From Bin87 sp965220505 (GTDB lineage: Bacteria; Chloroflexota; Dehalococcoidia; Lucifugimonadales; UBA3495): DNA of 64,000 bases. Location of the stretch: contig CBDCQE010000003.1 in assembly GCA_965220505.1 (NCBI GenBank), positions 620,001 through 684,000 of the forward strand, read 5' to 3'. The translations under genes and the position numbers were made by a program. The notes below the pieces were generated by a model. That model had not been told where the DNA came from, searched no databases, and saw nothing but the letters and a program-made list of their open reading frames with translations. Shown in pieces: positions 1-7,987 of this stretch. Position 1 is the first letter of the stretch, and each line of letters begins with the position of its first letter.

Positions 1-1142
1 TCTACGGAAAGGGCAGCAAAAACCGCAGACCGAACGTCGTCGAAATCGCGATGCTGGCTATCCTCAATCGATAGGTCATGATAATGGTAGTCAGTTCCAT
101 CACCTTGGCCCCAACTCAAAAAGGCCGAGCGACGGACCAAGCAAGGAACACAACGCCCGCAATGTTGGTAGCCGAAACGCATGAAACGTCCACAACTCGT
201 GGAGTGGAACGCCAACTCCCGGAGTAGAACTTGATCCTGGCACTCGTGAAGCATTTCTCCCTTAGTTTTGATCTGATAGGGATTGGACAACCGCACGTTA
301 AGCCCCAGAGCATCCAATATGTTTTGCATCTGACTGATAAAGAGCGGGTGCGTCGTGCGAGTGCTCAAGGTTCCGAGACGGAGCGGAGTCAGCGGGACAT
401 TGAGGCTGATGAAGCCGTTCTCGGGAATCAATAGTTCAACCACGTCCCCACGACGATACAGCGGAAGCACGGACGATGCGAGCACTCCATACGCGATGAA
501 CACAATTGACCGGGCACGCTGCGACCGCTCTGCCTCTCCAGGGGGACTGGCATCGTGATTCAATTGGAGATGCGAAAGGTTTTCCCCGAGCCTCTTCGCA
601 AAGCGGCGCTGTCGGTCTGCATCACCTTGAGAAATGTGGCTGACCAGGACCGGACGTCTTCCTGAAGCAACAGCGTCTATTGCGCCGACCAGGCTGTCGA
701 CACCTCCCGAGAGGAGACAAGCGCAATCCCCGTCCAGGCGCTTCCTGGTGTGACGACGTGCTCTAGGCGGAGCCATACCGCCCGGAACAAACGTGAGTTC
801 CCAAATGTCTCCCGTGAGAAATTGAAGGGCGGTATCGAGGGACCTAGCCTGTGTGTTCCACAACTCTGGTTCCCTTACCGCCACTTCCAGTTGGATGCTT
901 CGAGTCCAACCATCAGGACTCTGGCTTCGGAGGCAACCGGAATCGGCCGCTGCGACGCTCAGCGACAAAGCCAAGAAATCCCAGGCTCGTGTCGAAGGGT
1001 AGACGCCCTCTCGGCGCAAGTCTCGTGGGATGGTTGCACCAACGCGTCCGACCCCGTGTTGTTCCGGTGCTGAAAATAGGGAAAACGAAACCCCATCCGT
1101 ACGGGCAATTGGGGCCGGGTTTTGTCTGCAAATCACTCTCAT
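1..1142 (-). CDS. qatC: QatC: QueC-like PP-loop ATPase of the Qat anti-phage system (partial at left edge)
   Basis: Reading the minus strand from an ATG at 1142 gives an uninterrupted frame of 380 codons that is still open at base 1, so the C-terminus is missing. A PP-loop motif SGGVDS lies at residues 145-150. A zinc-type cysteine cluster (C317, C328, C331, C334, within CGRCVPC) matches the 7-cyano-7-deazaguanine synthase QueC fold. The ~140-residue domain before the PP-loop is not part of ordinary QueC and is shared with the QatC-like protein at 20131. The start overlaps the qatB stop as ATGA, so translation is coupled. In known Qat systems QatC acts with the ATPase QatA, with QatB and with the TatD-like nuclease QatD in phage defence; its chemistry there is not settled. 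The qatA-qatB context makes the call strong. Confidence 0.88.
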   Translation of the reverse strand, partial: MRVICRQNPAPIARTDGVSFSLFSAPEQHGVGRVGATIPRDLRREGVYPSTRAWDFLALSLSVAAADSGCLRSQSPDGWTRSIQLEVAVREPELWNTQARSLDTALQFLTGDIWELTFVPGGMAPPRARRHTRKRLDGDCACLLSGGVDSLVGAIDAVASGRRPVLVSHISQGDADRQRRFAKRLGENLSHLQLNHDASPPGEAERSQRARSIVFIAYGVLASSVLPLYRRGDVVELLIPENGFISLNVPLTPLRLGTLSTRTTHPLFISQMQNILDALGLNVRLSNPYQIKTKGEMLHECQDQVLLRELAFHSTSCGRFMRFGYQHCGRCVPCLVRRSAFLSWGQGDGTDYHYHDLSIEDSQHRDFDDVRSAVFAALSV

Positions 1143-1975
1143 GACAGATAAGACTCGAAGACTTCGAACGTATCTTGGATGATCCTGTTTGCTAGTCGCG
1201 AGGCTTCGCGCTGAGTGAGAGGAGCAGCATCTGCTGACCGGCGACGGAAACGATTAGCCACGACCTGACGGACAAATCTTTTCATTTCCTGTACACGTTC
1301 AACGGCTGTGGCTGGGTCCGGCGCCTTTTCCAAGATGGTTTTCCCGACGTCCAACTCGATACGAGAGCATATATCTGCACCGATGTATAACACCATCGTG
1401 AGGAAGATCTGCTCCAACGTGAGGGCAAGAAGGTCCGCGCCAGGTTCTCTGCGCATAAACTCGCACATTGCCCAAGAGATGGATGTCCGGCTCGCTTCCG
1501 TGTCCAGAGTTCCATCGCTGGGACTGAGCGCCTCTGCGATGCGGTCTACGATCTCACGGGCCGGGAGGCCGGCGAGACCCGCCGGGTCAATGCCTAGATC
1601 GACTTGTGGCGGAGCGCCGCTACCCAACGCTCGGAGCACCCCATAGAGTGCTCCGGCATTTCTGGCCGTAGAGGCCATCCTACGTGACGCATTCCCTGAA
1701 CCACCGAGCCCGGAACGCACATAGTGGCCTAGTCCTCGCCTCAATCCACCTTGTGAGCCTGAGTCGGCGAATTGCCCCAGGTTGACCCTAGCCCCTCTGA
1801 ACCGACCCGCTGGCGCGATCTGGGGTGGTGCCGGCTGCGGGACTACGGGTTCGTCAATCTCCGGATTTTGTTCCCCTTCCGGTACTATTTCTGGGTCTAT
1901 CTCAGGCTCAGGCACCCACGGCGGAATGAGGGGGACTCCGCTTCCGGGTCCGGAGCTTGATGCCGACGTTCCCAT
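1139..1975 (-). CDS. qatB: QatB: Qat anti-phage system component
   Basis: This 278-residue protein opens with a Ser/Gly/Pro-rich segment (MGTSASSSGPGSGVPLIPPW) followed by a Pro/Glu-rich linker to about residue 50. That opening is what I associate with QatB proteins. A Gly/Arg-rich section (about 55-95) and an all-helical C-terminal half follow; the latter ends in a basic stretch (RFRRRSADAAP). There is no catalytic motif or membrane segment. Its ATG shares one base with the qatA stop at 1975, and its TGA overlaps the qatC ATG, so qatA-B-C form one translationally coupled operon. QatB is required for Qat defence, but its biochemical role is not established. The assignment rests on the N-terminal signature plus position between qatA and qatC. 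Confidence 0.82.
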   Translation of the reverse strand: MGTSASSSGPGSGVPLIPPWVPEPEIDPEIVPEGEQNPEIDEPVVPQPAPPQIAPAGRFRGARVNLGQFADSGSQGGLRRGLGHYVRSGLGGSGNASRRMASTARNAGALYGVLRALGSGAPPQVDLGIDPAGLAGLPAREIVDRIAEALSPSDGTLDTEASRTSISWAMCEFMRREPGADLLALTLEQIFLTMVLYIGADICSRIELDVGKTILEKAPDPATAVERVQEMKRFVRQVVANRFRRRSADAAPLTQREASRLANRIIQDTFEVFESYLS

Positions 1976-3834
1976 CAGTTATCCTCCCGCCCCATCACCT
2001 CTAGGGCCGTTTTTACAGCCTGCGGAGTTTCGTCGTTGGCTTTCCACTTCGCCAAGGCCCCTTGCGCCCAGTTGTAACCATACAGGGCTGGCACAATGTC
2101 AGGCTTAAGGCGTGGAGAAGGAAGTGATTCCAGGAATCGAGCAAAGGGCGAGGCCTGTTCCTGGTCCGTTTCGATAACGGTCAGCAGTCCCCAAAGAACC
2201 TGGGGCGTACCCCAATCTTGCTCCTGGCGCGCCCTGACCATGAGCCTTTCGGTAACTAAGGTTAGCTCCCTCCCGGAAAGGGACCGCAGCTGATCCGAAA
2301 GCATTGAGCTAGAGTCTCCATCCAAGCGGAGGAGCGCCTCCAACATTCCTGCCGCTTCCGAAGACAGTTGGTCCGCCGAGGAGATTATCGGCATATGTTC
2401 ACGGCTGACGTATACCACCGCTCGAAGGTCCAATTCTGCGAAAGCGGGTGGAAGCGCCAGCCACTCTGCAATGAAAGGGGCAGTCCACTCTGGGGGCAAT
2501 CCTTCAATCGACTCGCCGGCCCGAGCCTGTCTCTCCCAGTCAGCCAGAAAAGCGGGTTTTCCTTCGTCTCCGTCGCTGATAGCCGAAACGAGGTTGGCAT
2601 AAGCATCTTCGGTGGCACAACGTTCAAAGAGCAGCATCTTGGCCAGAGCCGCTTCGTCGACGGCGACATTCTGCGCTCGTGCGATAGACAGCCGAATGGC
2701 GAGGGTATTCAGGAACCGCTTGATCAGACGGGGATTGCCAGCGATTTGCCTGGCGGTAGTCATCAGAGGAGCGAGCCGGTCGGCAAGCTCAAGGTTGGCG
2801 CGAAGCGCTTCCGGGCACTCGTCTATGAGGCGCAACACGAAGGCCAAATCCACTCGACTCCCCCTCCAGGAAGCCGACAATTGCTGACATACTTGCTCGC
2901 GGACGACCTCACGTTGGTCCGGACTGAGTTCACTGTTCTCGATAAATAACAGCATCAAGTAGGCTCTGACCTCCTGGGTGCCAAGAGGAGGAACTCTAAC
3001 GGGAACCTGGACGAGCTTGTCGAAGTAGTTGGTGACCAGATTGTCGTCCAGGTCCGCGCCTTGGAAATGGACACGCACGGCTTGTCGGATCATGCGGTCG
3101 TCAGCGGCGATAATGAAGGCAGTGTGAGGAAGAAACAGGAACAGCCGGATTGCCTCAAGTGTTGCAATAGCCGTTGCAGGCAGGCAGCGGTCCAGGTCAT
3201 CGATGAACACCACCAGAGTAACGTCCATTTCAGTGAGGGTAGCCTCGAAGTGTTCCCGTAGGTCCTGAATCTGGCGAGGAGGGGACGTCTCGGACACTGG
3301 CGCGACGAGAGCTTCTGTGTCAGAGACCAGCGCTTTCCCAGCCGTCTGGACGGATTCCAAGTCTTCCCTACCGAAGTTGCCCTCTACAAGGCTTTTCCCC
3401 GCCGACAACGCAGCACCTATCAATCCAAGAGGTGGTACCCCGGCAGCAACGGACAACGCAGAGCCAGCGGTCAAGCCCGCGAGTCGCAGCCAATTGACCC
3501 GCCCGAGGAGCATCTTGGCCTTTTCTAGCCCGGTTTGCGTCTCTTCGCCACGCTCAATGAGTTGCCTCGCGATCACTTCCATAAGCGCCGCACGGGCGTC
3601 GTCGTATCCTTGGTAAAGCCAGGCGTTGAATTCGACAAACAAATAGCGGTCATCGCCCCGAGCTTTTAGCGAATCGGAGATAAGCTTGAGCATGGAGGAT
3701 TTCCCGACTCCCCAGCCGCCGGAGACGCCCAAGGACAATGGCTGACCATTGGCCTGGACGACCATCTCCGCCGCAGTGTCCGCCACGCAGCGGAAGTTCA
3801 AGAAGTCCCGATTGGTTTCGTTATCAGACCACAT
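1975..3834 (-). CDS. qatA: QatA: KAP-family P-loop ATPase of the Qat anti-phage system
   Basis: This 619-residue KAP-type P-loop NTPase has Walker A GGWGVGKSS at residues 39-47. Walker B is VVFIDDLDRC at 208-217, with the LDRC signature typical of KAP ATPases. Between them lies a hydrophobic insert (about residues 116-147), the place where KAP proteins carry membrane-associated helices. An arginine-containing NPRLIKRFLN segment near residue 380 fits the sensor-2 region. The gene is first in the qatA-qatB-qatC operon. Its ATG at 3834 has no clear Shine-Dalgarno. The 104-bp upstream gap holds a perfect 10-bp palindrome, TAACATGTTA (3869-3878), possibly an operator. In described Qat systems QatA is the ATPase needed for phage protection. 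Family assignment is very secure; the system assignment comes from the neighbours. Confidence 0.88.
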   Translation of the reverse strand: MWSDNETNRDFLNFRCVADTAAEMVVQANGQPLSLGVSGGWGVGKSSMLKLISDSLKARGDDRYLFVEFNAWLYQGYDDARAALMEVIARQLIERGEETQTGLEKAKMLLGRVNWLRLAGLTAGSALSVAAGVPPLGLIGAALSAGKSLVEGNFGREDLESVQTAGKALVSDTEALVAPVSETSPPRQIQDLREHFEATLTEMDVTLVVFIDDLDRCLPATAIATLEAIRLFLFLPHTAFIIAADDRMIRQAVRVHFQGADLDDNLVTNYFDKLVQVPVRVPPLGTQEVRAYLMLLFIENSELSPDQREVVREQVCQQLSASWRGSRVDLAFVLRLIDECPEALRANLELADRLAPLMTTARQIAGNPRLIKRFLNTLAIRLSIARAQNVAVDEAALAKMLLFERCATEDAYANLVSAISDGDEGKPAFLADWERQARAGESIEGLPPEWTAPFIAEWLALPPAFAELDLRAVVYVSREHMPIISSADQLSSEAAGMLEALLRLDGDSSSMLSDQLRSLSGRELTLVTERLMVRARQEQDWGTPQVLWGLLTVIETDQEQASPFARFLESLPSPRLKPDIVPALYGYNWAQGALAKWKANDETPQAVKTALEVMGREDN

Positions 3835-3938
3835 GGCAAGTCACGACCAGCTTGGATCGTTTCACCTATAACATGTTAGTTGGTTTCAGAGGTTTACAGC
3901 GCGGGGGATCTCCGACAAAACCCCACCAGTTTGCTGGT

Positions 3939-5228
3939 TTACTGGTCCGCGTAGCTCCGCAGACACTGCACTATCACTTCGTTCATGGCGGGGAACTGAT
4001 TGGCGGCAAAGTCAAACGCCCATAGCGACACCTTCTCGCACACGGGCGGGTCGTCCCAGTTCATATAGTCATCGGCGTCAAGGATACTGCCCCCGTCATA
4101 CAACACCACCGAGCCTGCTGGAACTACCTCGCTGACGACGGAGAAAAGATTGCCCGCTTCGCGCGCGGCATGGCATATGCGCTGCCTTACGTCCGCGTCG
4201 TCTCCGGGATAGAGCACCAATTGGAACTGCACTACCTGATCCGTGATATAGAACTGGAACTGCAACAGATCATTCATAGCCGCGAATGCGTTCCCAGTTT
4301 GCAGCCGCTCAAATGTGGTCCAATCGACCGACCCGAAGCGAAGATAGCCGTTGGTCGCCAGGCCAAGCTGCCAACCTTCTTGATCCTCAATGACCTTCCG
4401 AAGGCATTGAACTGTCTCCCCATAGTAGTCCGGCTTGTGTTGATAAGCCAGTTCAATCGCATCGCGGTTGGCGATGTAGATTTCTCGGGCACGTTTTTGC
4501 ACGTCGCTGGGAACCGGCACTATTCTCCTCCTCAAGGTGTCGGCGTACTGCCGCAGCAAAATCTGCACGTTTGGGTGAAGGTCATCCTCATGTTCCGCCA
4601 TGGCGCGTTCGACCAAATCGAGAACGGCGTCGTAGCTCACCGGTGTCCAGGTTGATCGGTCCTCCTCCTGTTGGGGAGCCATTCCTGTGGGCGACAGGAA
4701 CACGTAATGCCTGTCGAATGCGCAATAATCACGCTCAATCGCTTTCTGGTAGAACGTGAGTTGCCGACCGCTCTCCGGTGAGAGGATTTTGTTCTCGATA
4801 GCACACATCGTCTTGAGGGCCTCGTTCACCACCAGGATATCCAGCCAACCGCCGCCGCCATCCACGACGGTGTACCATTCTCGCTCTGATGCAGCGCCTG
4901 ACCAATCCATGCCGCGAATACGGTCTTCGGCTACGGTCGGTGTTCCGATGTTTCTGGCCCGCTCCGTGCTGTGAAGCAGGAAGCCGGTCAGGAAATAGTC
5001 GCCCAGGCCATGGCTGCCTTTGGGGGCCAGCAGCCAGGTCAGCAGTCGGGAGTGTATGTCCTCCTGCCACCAGAGGTTCAGGAGTTCGAACAAATCTACT
5101 CCATCTTCCTGCTGACCGCTGGTGTCGATTAACCCATCCAGCGATGCGAGATCCCCGGCCAGGGCGTCCAATGCCGTCAATTGGCTTGCCAGTTCCTTGG
5201 CATTGTCCGCTGCGCTATCGGGCAACAT
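3939..5228 (-). CDS. PD-(D/E)XK nuclease superfamily protein (PDDEXK_4-like)
   Basis: About 429 residues. The catalytic signature is visible as GWLDILVVNEALKTMCAIENK: Asp at about residue 130, then Glu145-Asn-Lys147, the D...ExK arrangement of PD-(D/E)XK nucleases. The conserved segment LWWQEDIHSRLLTWLLAP is typical of the PDDEXK_4 group. The reading frame extends upstream to 5327, but that part lies inside the preceding gene and looks like shadow. I chose ATG 5228, which overlaps the upstream stop by 14 nt and follows a GGTGGATGG sequence. It is the second gene of a coupled pair with the small unknown gene at 5215-5634. Probably a DNA nuclease of the defence island; the substrate cannot be inferred. 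It could alternatively be an orphan restriction-like effector. Confidence 0.72.
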   Translation of the reverse strand: MLPDSAADNAKELASQLTALDALAGDLASLDGLIDTSGQQEDGVDLFELLNLWWQEDIHSRLLTWLLAPKGSHGLGDYFLTGFLLHSTERARNIGTPTVAEDRIRGMDWSGAASEREWYTVVDGGGGWLDILVVNEALKTMCAIENKILSPESGRQLTFYQKAIERDYCAFDRHYVFLSPTGMAPQQEEDRSTWTPVSYDAVLDLVERAMAEHEDDLHPNVQILLRQYADTLRRRIVPVPSDVQKRAREIYIANRDAIELAYQHKPDYYGETVQCLRKVIEDQEGWQLGLATNGYLRFGSVDWTTFERLQTGNAFAAMNDLLQFQFYITDQVVQFQLVLYPGDDADVRQRICHAAREAGNLFSVVSEVVPAGSVVLYDGGSILDADDYMNWDDPPVCEKVSLWAFDFAANQFPAMNEVIVQCLRSYADQ

Positions 5229-5634
5229 ACCCATCCACCGTTGGAACATCGGTGCGGTCCATGGTCGCCGGGTTCGCCGGATAGTCGTACCACATTCCGG
5301 TATCGCCATCCTGGATGACGAAATCACGGCGGTCGCGATAAAGCCGCGCTCGATTCAAATCGACTTCCCGTTCGTCATTCTCGCTATCCAGAACTTCCTT
5401 GATGGTGTCGCCGGCCGCCATGAACCAATACTTGTGGTTTCCAATGAACAGGTATTGATTGCGCATGGAGAAGAACCTGCCGGGCACGCCCTCGCCGTCG
5501 TTCAGCCGCTCACACACGGCCACCAGCAATTCTCGTTGGCTGTCCTTTTGCAGCAGCACGTACTCGTGCGGCCAGGTTTCCGCGTAAGTGCTGGCCCAAC
5601 GCCAGGGCGCGTCAGCAATGAGTTCAGTCAGTTT
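5215..5634 (-). CDS. Conserved hypothetical protein paired with a PD-(D/E)XK nuclease gene
   Basis: 139 residues from a GTG start at 5634, chosen because AGGAGA stands 7 nt upstream; the longer frame to 5676 lacks such a site. The protein is soluble, with an aromatic-rich N-terminal region (WRWASTYAETWPHEYVLL) and a FMAAGDTIKEVLD segment. No catalytic motif is recognised. It overlaps the downstream nuclease gene by 14 nt, implying co-translation, so an accessory or inhibitory role for that nuclease is possible. That is inference only. I associate this WRWA...WPHEYVLL family with restriction and defence loci but cannot assign a function. Confidence 0.6.
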   Translation of the reverse strand, partial: KLTELIADAPWRWASTYAETWPHEYVLLQKDSQRELLVAVCERLNDGEGVPGRFFSMRNQYLFIGNHKYWFMAAGDTIKEVLDSENDEREVDLNRARLYRDRRDFVIQDGDTGMWYDYPANPATMDRTDVPTVDGYVAR

Positions 5635-5659
5635 CACGGTTGTCTCTCCTACGCAAGCT

Positions 5660-5854
5660 CTACTTTTGCCCGGCACGGGTCAATTTCACCGAGCCGTAAG
5701 TCATGCGCCCCCGTCCGGTGTAGTAACTGCCTTCCAGAACATCTCCTTTCAGTTCGACGACCGTCGTTCCTTGGTGGATGTTCATTGAGTTGCGCGCCAC
5801 GGTCTTGGTCTCGTGTGCGTGCAGCCCTGAGTGCAGCTGAGCCTCAACATACAC
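5660..5854 (-). pseudogene. Fragment resembling the beta-barrel half of a Cap15-type (S-2TM-beta) CBASS effector
   Basis: A 64-codon frame from a GTG at 5854 to a TAG at 5660. The end of the peptide (MNIHQGTTVV, then LEGSYYTGRGRMTYGSVKLTR) resembles what I recall of the second half of SMODS-associated two-transmembrane beta-rich effectors (Cap15-like), with their H-x-G and G-x-Y-Y-T-x-R-x-R signatures. Those proteins are normally about 190 residues with two N-terminal membrane helices. Here a TAA precedes the GTG by three codons, and both helices and half the barrel are absent. No cyclic nucleotide synthase is seen nearby. It is either a decayed remnant or a stand-alone mini-barrel. Family recognition is from memory of the motif and moderate at best. 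Confidence 0.42.
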
Positions 5855-5881
5855 GAGCTGTTCTTACGCTGTTGCGCCTGT

Positions 5882-6664
5882 CTAGGCGCCGTCGGCGGGA
5901 CTGTTATACATACCTCCAGGGTCACGGCGTCCGTCCAGAACCGCGATGACATTGATCATTCCCGCAGTAACCTCAGCACATAATGCGGCGTTTCGAAACG
6001 TGGCGGTGCGCCGGTGCTGTACTTCATTGGCCAGATCGACCGCGGCCTTGGCACACCTGCGGATGGCGGCGTTCGATCCGCCACCAGCTTCCACCTCTAT
6101 GTATCGGTCGAGCATTCGTTTGGCGTCCGTATCGCTGGGAACGGTTCCATCTTCCCGGGTCGAGGGATGTTTCTCGGGGTCGTAGACGGAACCGGCAAGC
6201 GATATCAGAGCTTCGCGGCAAAGAACCCCTACCGCTTGGAACTGCTCTTCGGTCGACGCTTCCTGAAGACGTGAACGTATCTCGTCCATCGTCCGGTCGA
6301 CTCGAGGCCAGCCCGTAAGGGACCCGAAGATGTCCTCTGGGCCATCGTCAAGCGAGCCAGGGTCAATGCGGAACACGAGGTCCCGAATCACCGTACCCTG
6401 AAAGCCGCCACGATAGGGCCATATCTCCCTGATGCAATCGAGCAACAGCGAGATGTCGTCGTTAGGCAGTGCGCGCATCTGTTCGCAGTCCATGTACGGA
6501 GCCAAAATCACCGCGTCCACTATCTCCACATCAGCATCAATGTTGCCCAATGGAAATCCCAGGTCGACGAATTCGAACTCTAGCGATGCTTGCCCCAATA
6601 AATCCGCCAGGTCATGGCGGCATTTCAGCCGGAGAATTCTGGCGACGGCGCGTAATGACTCCAT
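5882..6664 (-). CDS. Hypothetical defence-island protein
   Basis: 260 residues. The ATG at 6664 follows GAGGT by 6 nt. The N-terminal ~100 residues are acidic and helical (LGFPLGNIDADVEIVDA, LLLDCIREIWPYRG). The C-terminal ~110 residues carry a segment I believe recurs in many phage-defence genes (AVGVLCREALISLAGSVYDP, then SDTDAKRMLDRYIEVEAGGGSN and LANEVQHRRTATFRNAALC). No nuclease or NTPase motif is visible. It lies 27 nt upstream of the Cap15-like fragment, which suggests the two once formed a sensor/effector or regulator/effector pair. This is inference; AbiJ-like abortive-infection proteins with a similar helical tail are an alternative kinship. Confidence 0.55.
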   Translation of the reverse strand: MESLRAVARILRLKCRHDLADLLGQASLEFEFVDLGFPLGNIDADVEIVDAVILAPYMDCEQMRALPNDDISLLLDCIREIWPYRGGFQGTVIRDLVFRIDPGSLDDGPEDIFGSLTGWPRVDRTMDEIRSRLQEASTEEQFQAVGVLCREALISLAGSVYDPEKHPSTREDGTVPSDTDAKRMLDRYIEVEAGGGSNAAIRRCAKAAVDLANEVQHRRTATFRNAALCAEVTAGMINVIAVLDGRRDPGGMYNSPADGA

Positions 6665-6897
6665 GACTGGACCTCACAATCAGATGGTGATTTGGATTGA
6701 TATTGCCCGCGAATGACGAGGGTGAGGCTGAACGGAACCTCTCCCGCTGTGCTGACTGCAGTAAAACGTGACGCAAGGTCGGTTGCATGGGACCTGCTGC
6801 GCTTGGCTGGTCACGTATCGGGCGCATTGTCCCCTCATTGTTTCGCTCCCGCCGAGATACTGGTGCGGATTTCGGATCGGCGTATTCGTCGATCTGG

Positions 6898-7548
6898 TCA
6901 GAAGGCCAACGACATTTGGCCCTCATACACCTGGCGGGATGGATACAGCTTTCGATCGTCCGATATGTAGAGCAGGTTGAGCCTGGCCAACCGCACCGTT
7001 AGCGCCGTGATCGTCACCTGAAACAGGTCTCGCAAAGCGTACAGGTTTGGCCAGTTGAGCAGATCAATCTCGCGGATGGTCTCTTGCAGCAGGTGCGAGG
7101 GCATGAGCAGAAACCCCATAAATTGGTGAGCCTGCCGTTCCCTGGGATTTCCGCCCGGCCCGGATTGCCGGTACAGGCATCCGAATTCCCGATCGAATTG
7201 CGGCAGCGGAGCTTGTTCCAGGAGCGCCGTATCCACATGCGCTTCCCAATGCCCGGCTTCATGCGCCAGAACGGTGTTGTACAGACCGGGCGTTTCCTCA
7301 ATCAGCGCCAGCCTGGTCTCGTTGAACACCACGGTACGGTTGTTGGGATCCAGCCCGGCCAGGATGGACTGGCCCGGTTCCTCGGGGACTGTGTCCCACA
7401 GGATGCTCAGGTCGAGAATATCCTCCAGGATGCTTTCAACCGGCACTGGGGGACGGGCAATCGGCCCGTACCGTTCCTCGTATCGGGCCAGGAGCCGATT
7501 CGCCAGCCGTTCAAGTTGCGCATCCGACAAAAATTTGTTTGCGACCAT
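6898..7548 (-). CDS. ImmA/IrrE-family metallo-endopeptidase
   Basis: 216 residues from ATG 7548, whose A is shared with the TAA of the upstream XRE gene (TAATG), so the two are translationally coupled. Zinc-protease motif HEAGH lies at residues 96-100, with a downstream QAHQFMGFLLMPS segment typical of ImmA/IrrE. The C-terminus is a helical domain (LRDLFQVTITALTVRLARLN). In the known family, such proteases cleave the partner XRE repressor after DNA damage or another signal. By context it should act on the adjacent XRE protein and so control the divergent restriction-modification module. Confidence 0.85.
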   Translation of the reverse strand: MVANKFLSDAQLERLANRLLARYEERYGPIARPPVPVESILEDILDLSILWDTVPEEPGQSILAGLDPNNRTVVFNETRLALIEETPGLYNTVLAHEAGHWEAHVDTALLEQAPLPQFDREFGCLYRQSGPGGNPRERQAHQFMGFLLMPSHLLQETIREIDLLNWPNLYALRDLFQVTITALTVRLARLNLLYISDDRKLYPSRQVYEGQMSLAF

Positions 7549-7904
7549 TATTCCGTTTCCTGACCTTGTATCAGTCTTTGCCATTCGTCGGCGGATCGCA
7601 CATCCTCACCAAGGGACCGTAGAAATCGCACCGCCCCAGGATTACGGGCCAAGGTGTCCGCCAAGTCCGACGGGATCTTGCCGGCCAAAGTGATCAATTC
7701 GTCCGACAATTCCGTTTCGTCCAATCCCAATTCTTCGGCCAGCACTCTCGCGATATTTTTAAGGACGGTCTCGCTTGGCGGTTCCACGCGGCCGTTTTCG
7801 ATCTTGCTGAGATAGGTGAAGTCAACGTTGACCTGATCCGCCAAGCCGCGCTGGCTAAGGCGAGCTTCGCGGCGTAGGGCTCGTAGGCGCTCCGGAAAAT
7901 CCAT
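7548..7904 (-). CDS. XRE-family helix-turn-helix regulator, partner of the ImmA-like protease
   Basis: 118 residues. ATG 7904 was chosen over the longer frame to 7970 because AGAGGT precedes it and because the frame upstream lies in the promoter. The N-terminal HTH_3 domain (LRALRREARLSQRGLADQ, then VDFTYLSKIENGRVEPP) is complete. The C-terminal half is acidic and helical (LGLDETELSDELITLAGKIPSDL), presumably for dimerisation and cleavage. It is divergently transcribed from the restriction gene at 7988. The 83-bp gap holds two overlapping promoters and a palindrome, the likely binding site. It is expected to repress itself and the R-M genes, in the manner of controller proteins; inferred from layout. 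Confidence 0.85.
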   Translation of the reverse strand: MDFPERLRALRREARLSQRGLADQVNVDFTYLSKIENGRVEPPSETVLKNIARVLAEELGLDETELSDELITLAGKIPSDLADTLARNPGAVRFLRSLGEDVRSADEWQRLIQGQETE

Positions 7905-7923
7905 GGTTAGACCTCTTGTCTGA

Positions 7924-7970
7924 ATGGTAGCCGTTGTTGAGTTGATAGTCAACGGCAAACACGGTATCAT
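7924..7970. promoter_or_regulatory. Divergent overlapping promoters with shared palindromic operator
   Basis: Plus strand: TTGATA (7942-7947), 17-nt spacer, TATCAT (7965-7970), leading to the restriction gene at 7988. Minus strand: TTGACT (complement of 7947-7952), 17-nt spacer, TACCAT (complement of 7924-7929), leading to the XRE gene. The two -35 elements abut inside the perfect inverted repeat GTTGATAGTCAAC (7941-7953). A wider repeat, GCCGTTG...CAACGGC, spans 7930-7956. One XRE dimer bound here would cover both -35 boxes. The elements are seen directly; regulator identity is inferred from adjacency. Confidence 0.7.
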
Positions 7971-7987
7971 TTTCGGTGAGGAGAATC

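Noticed and set aside
1..1142. Reading the left edge as intergenic because only small frames appear
   Set aside because: The minus-strand frame has no stop within the window and carries the PP-loop and Cys cluster, so it is a truncated qatC.
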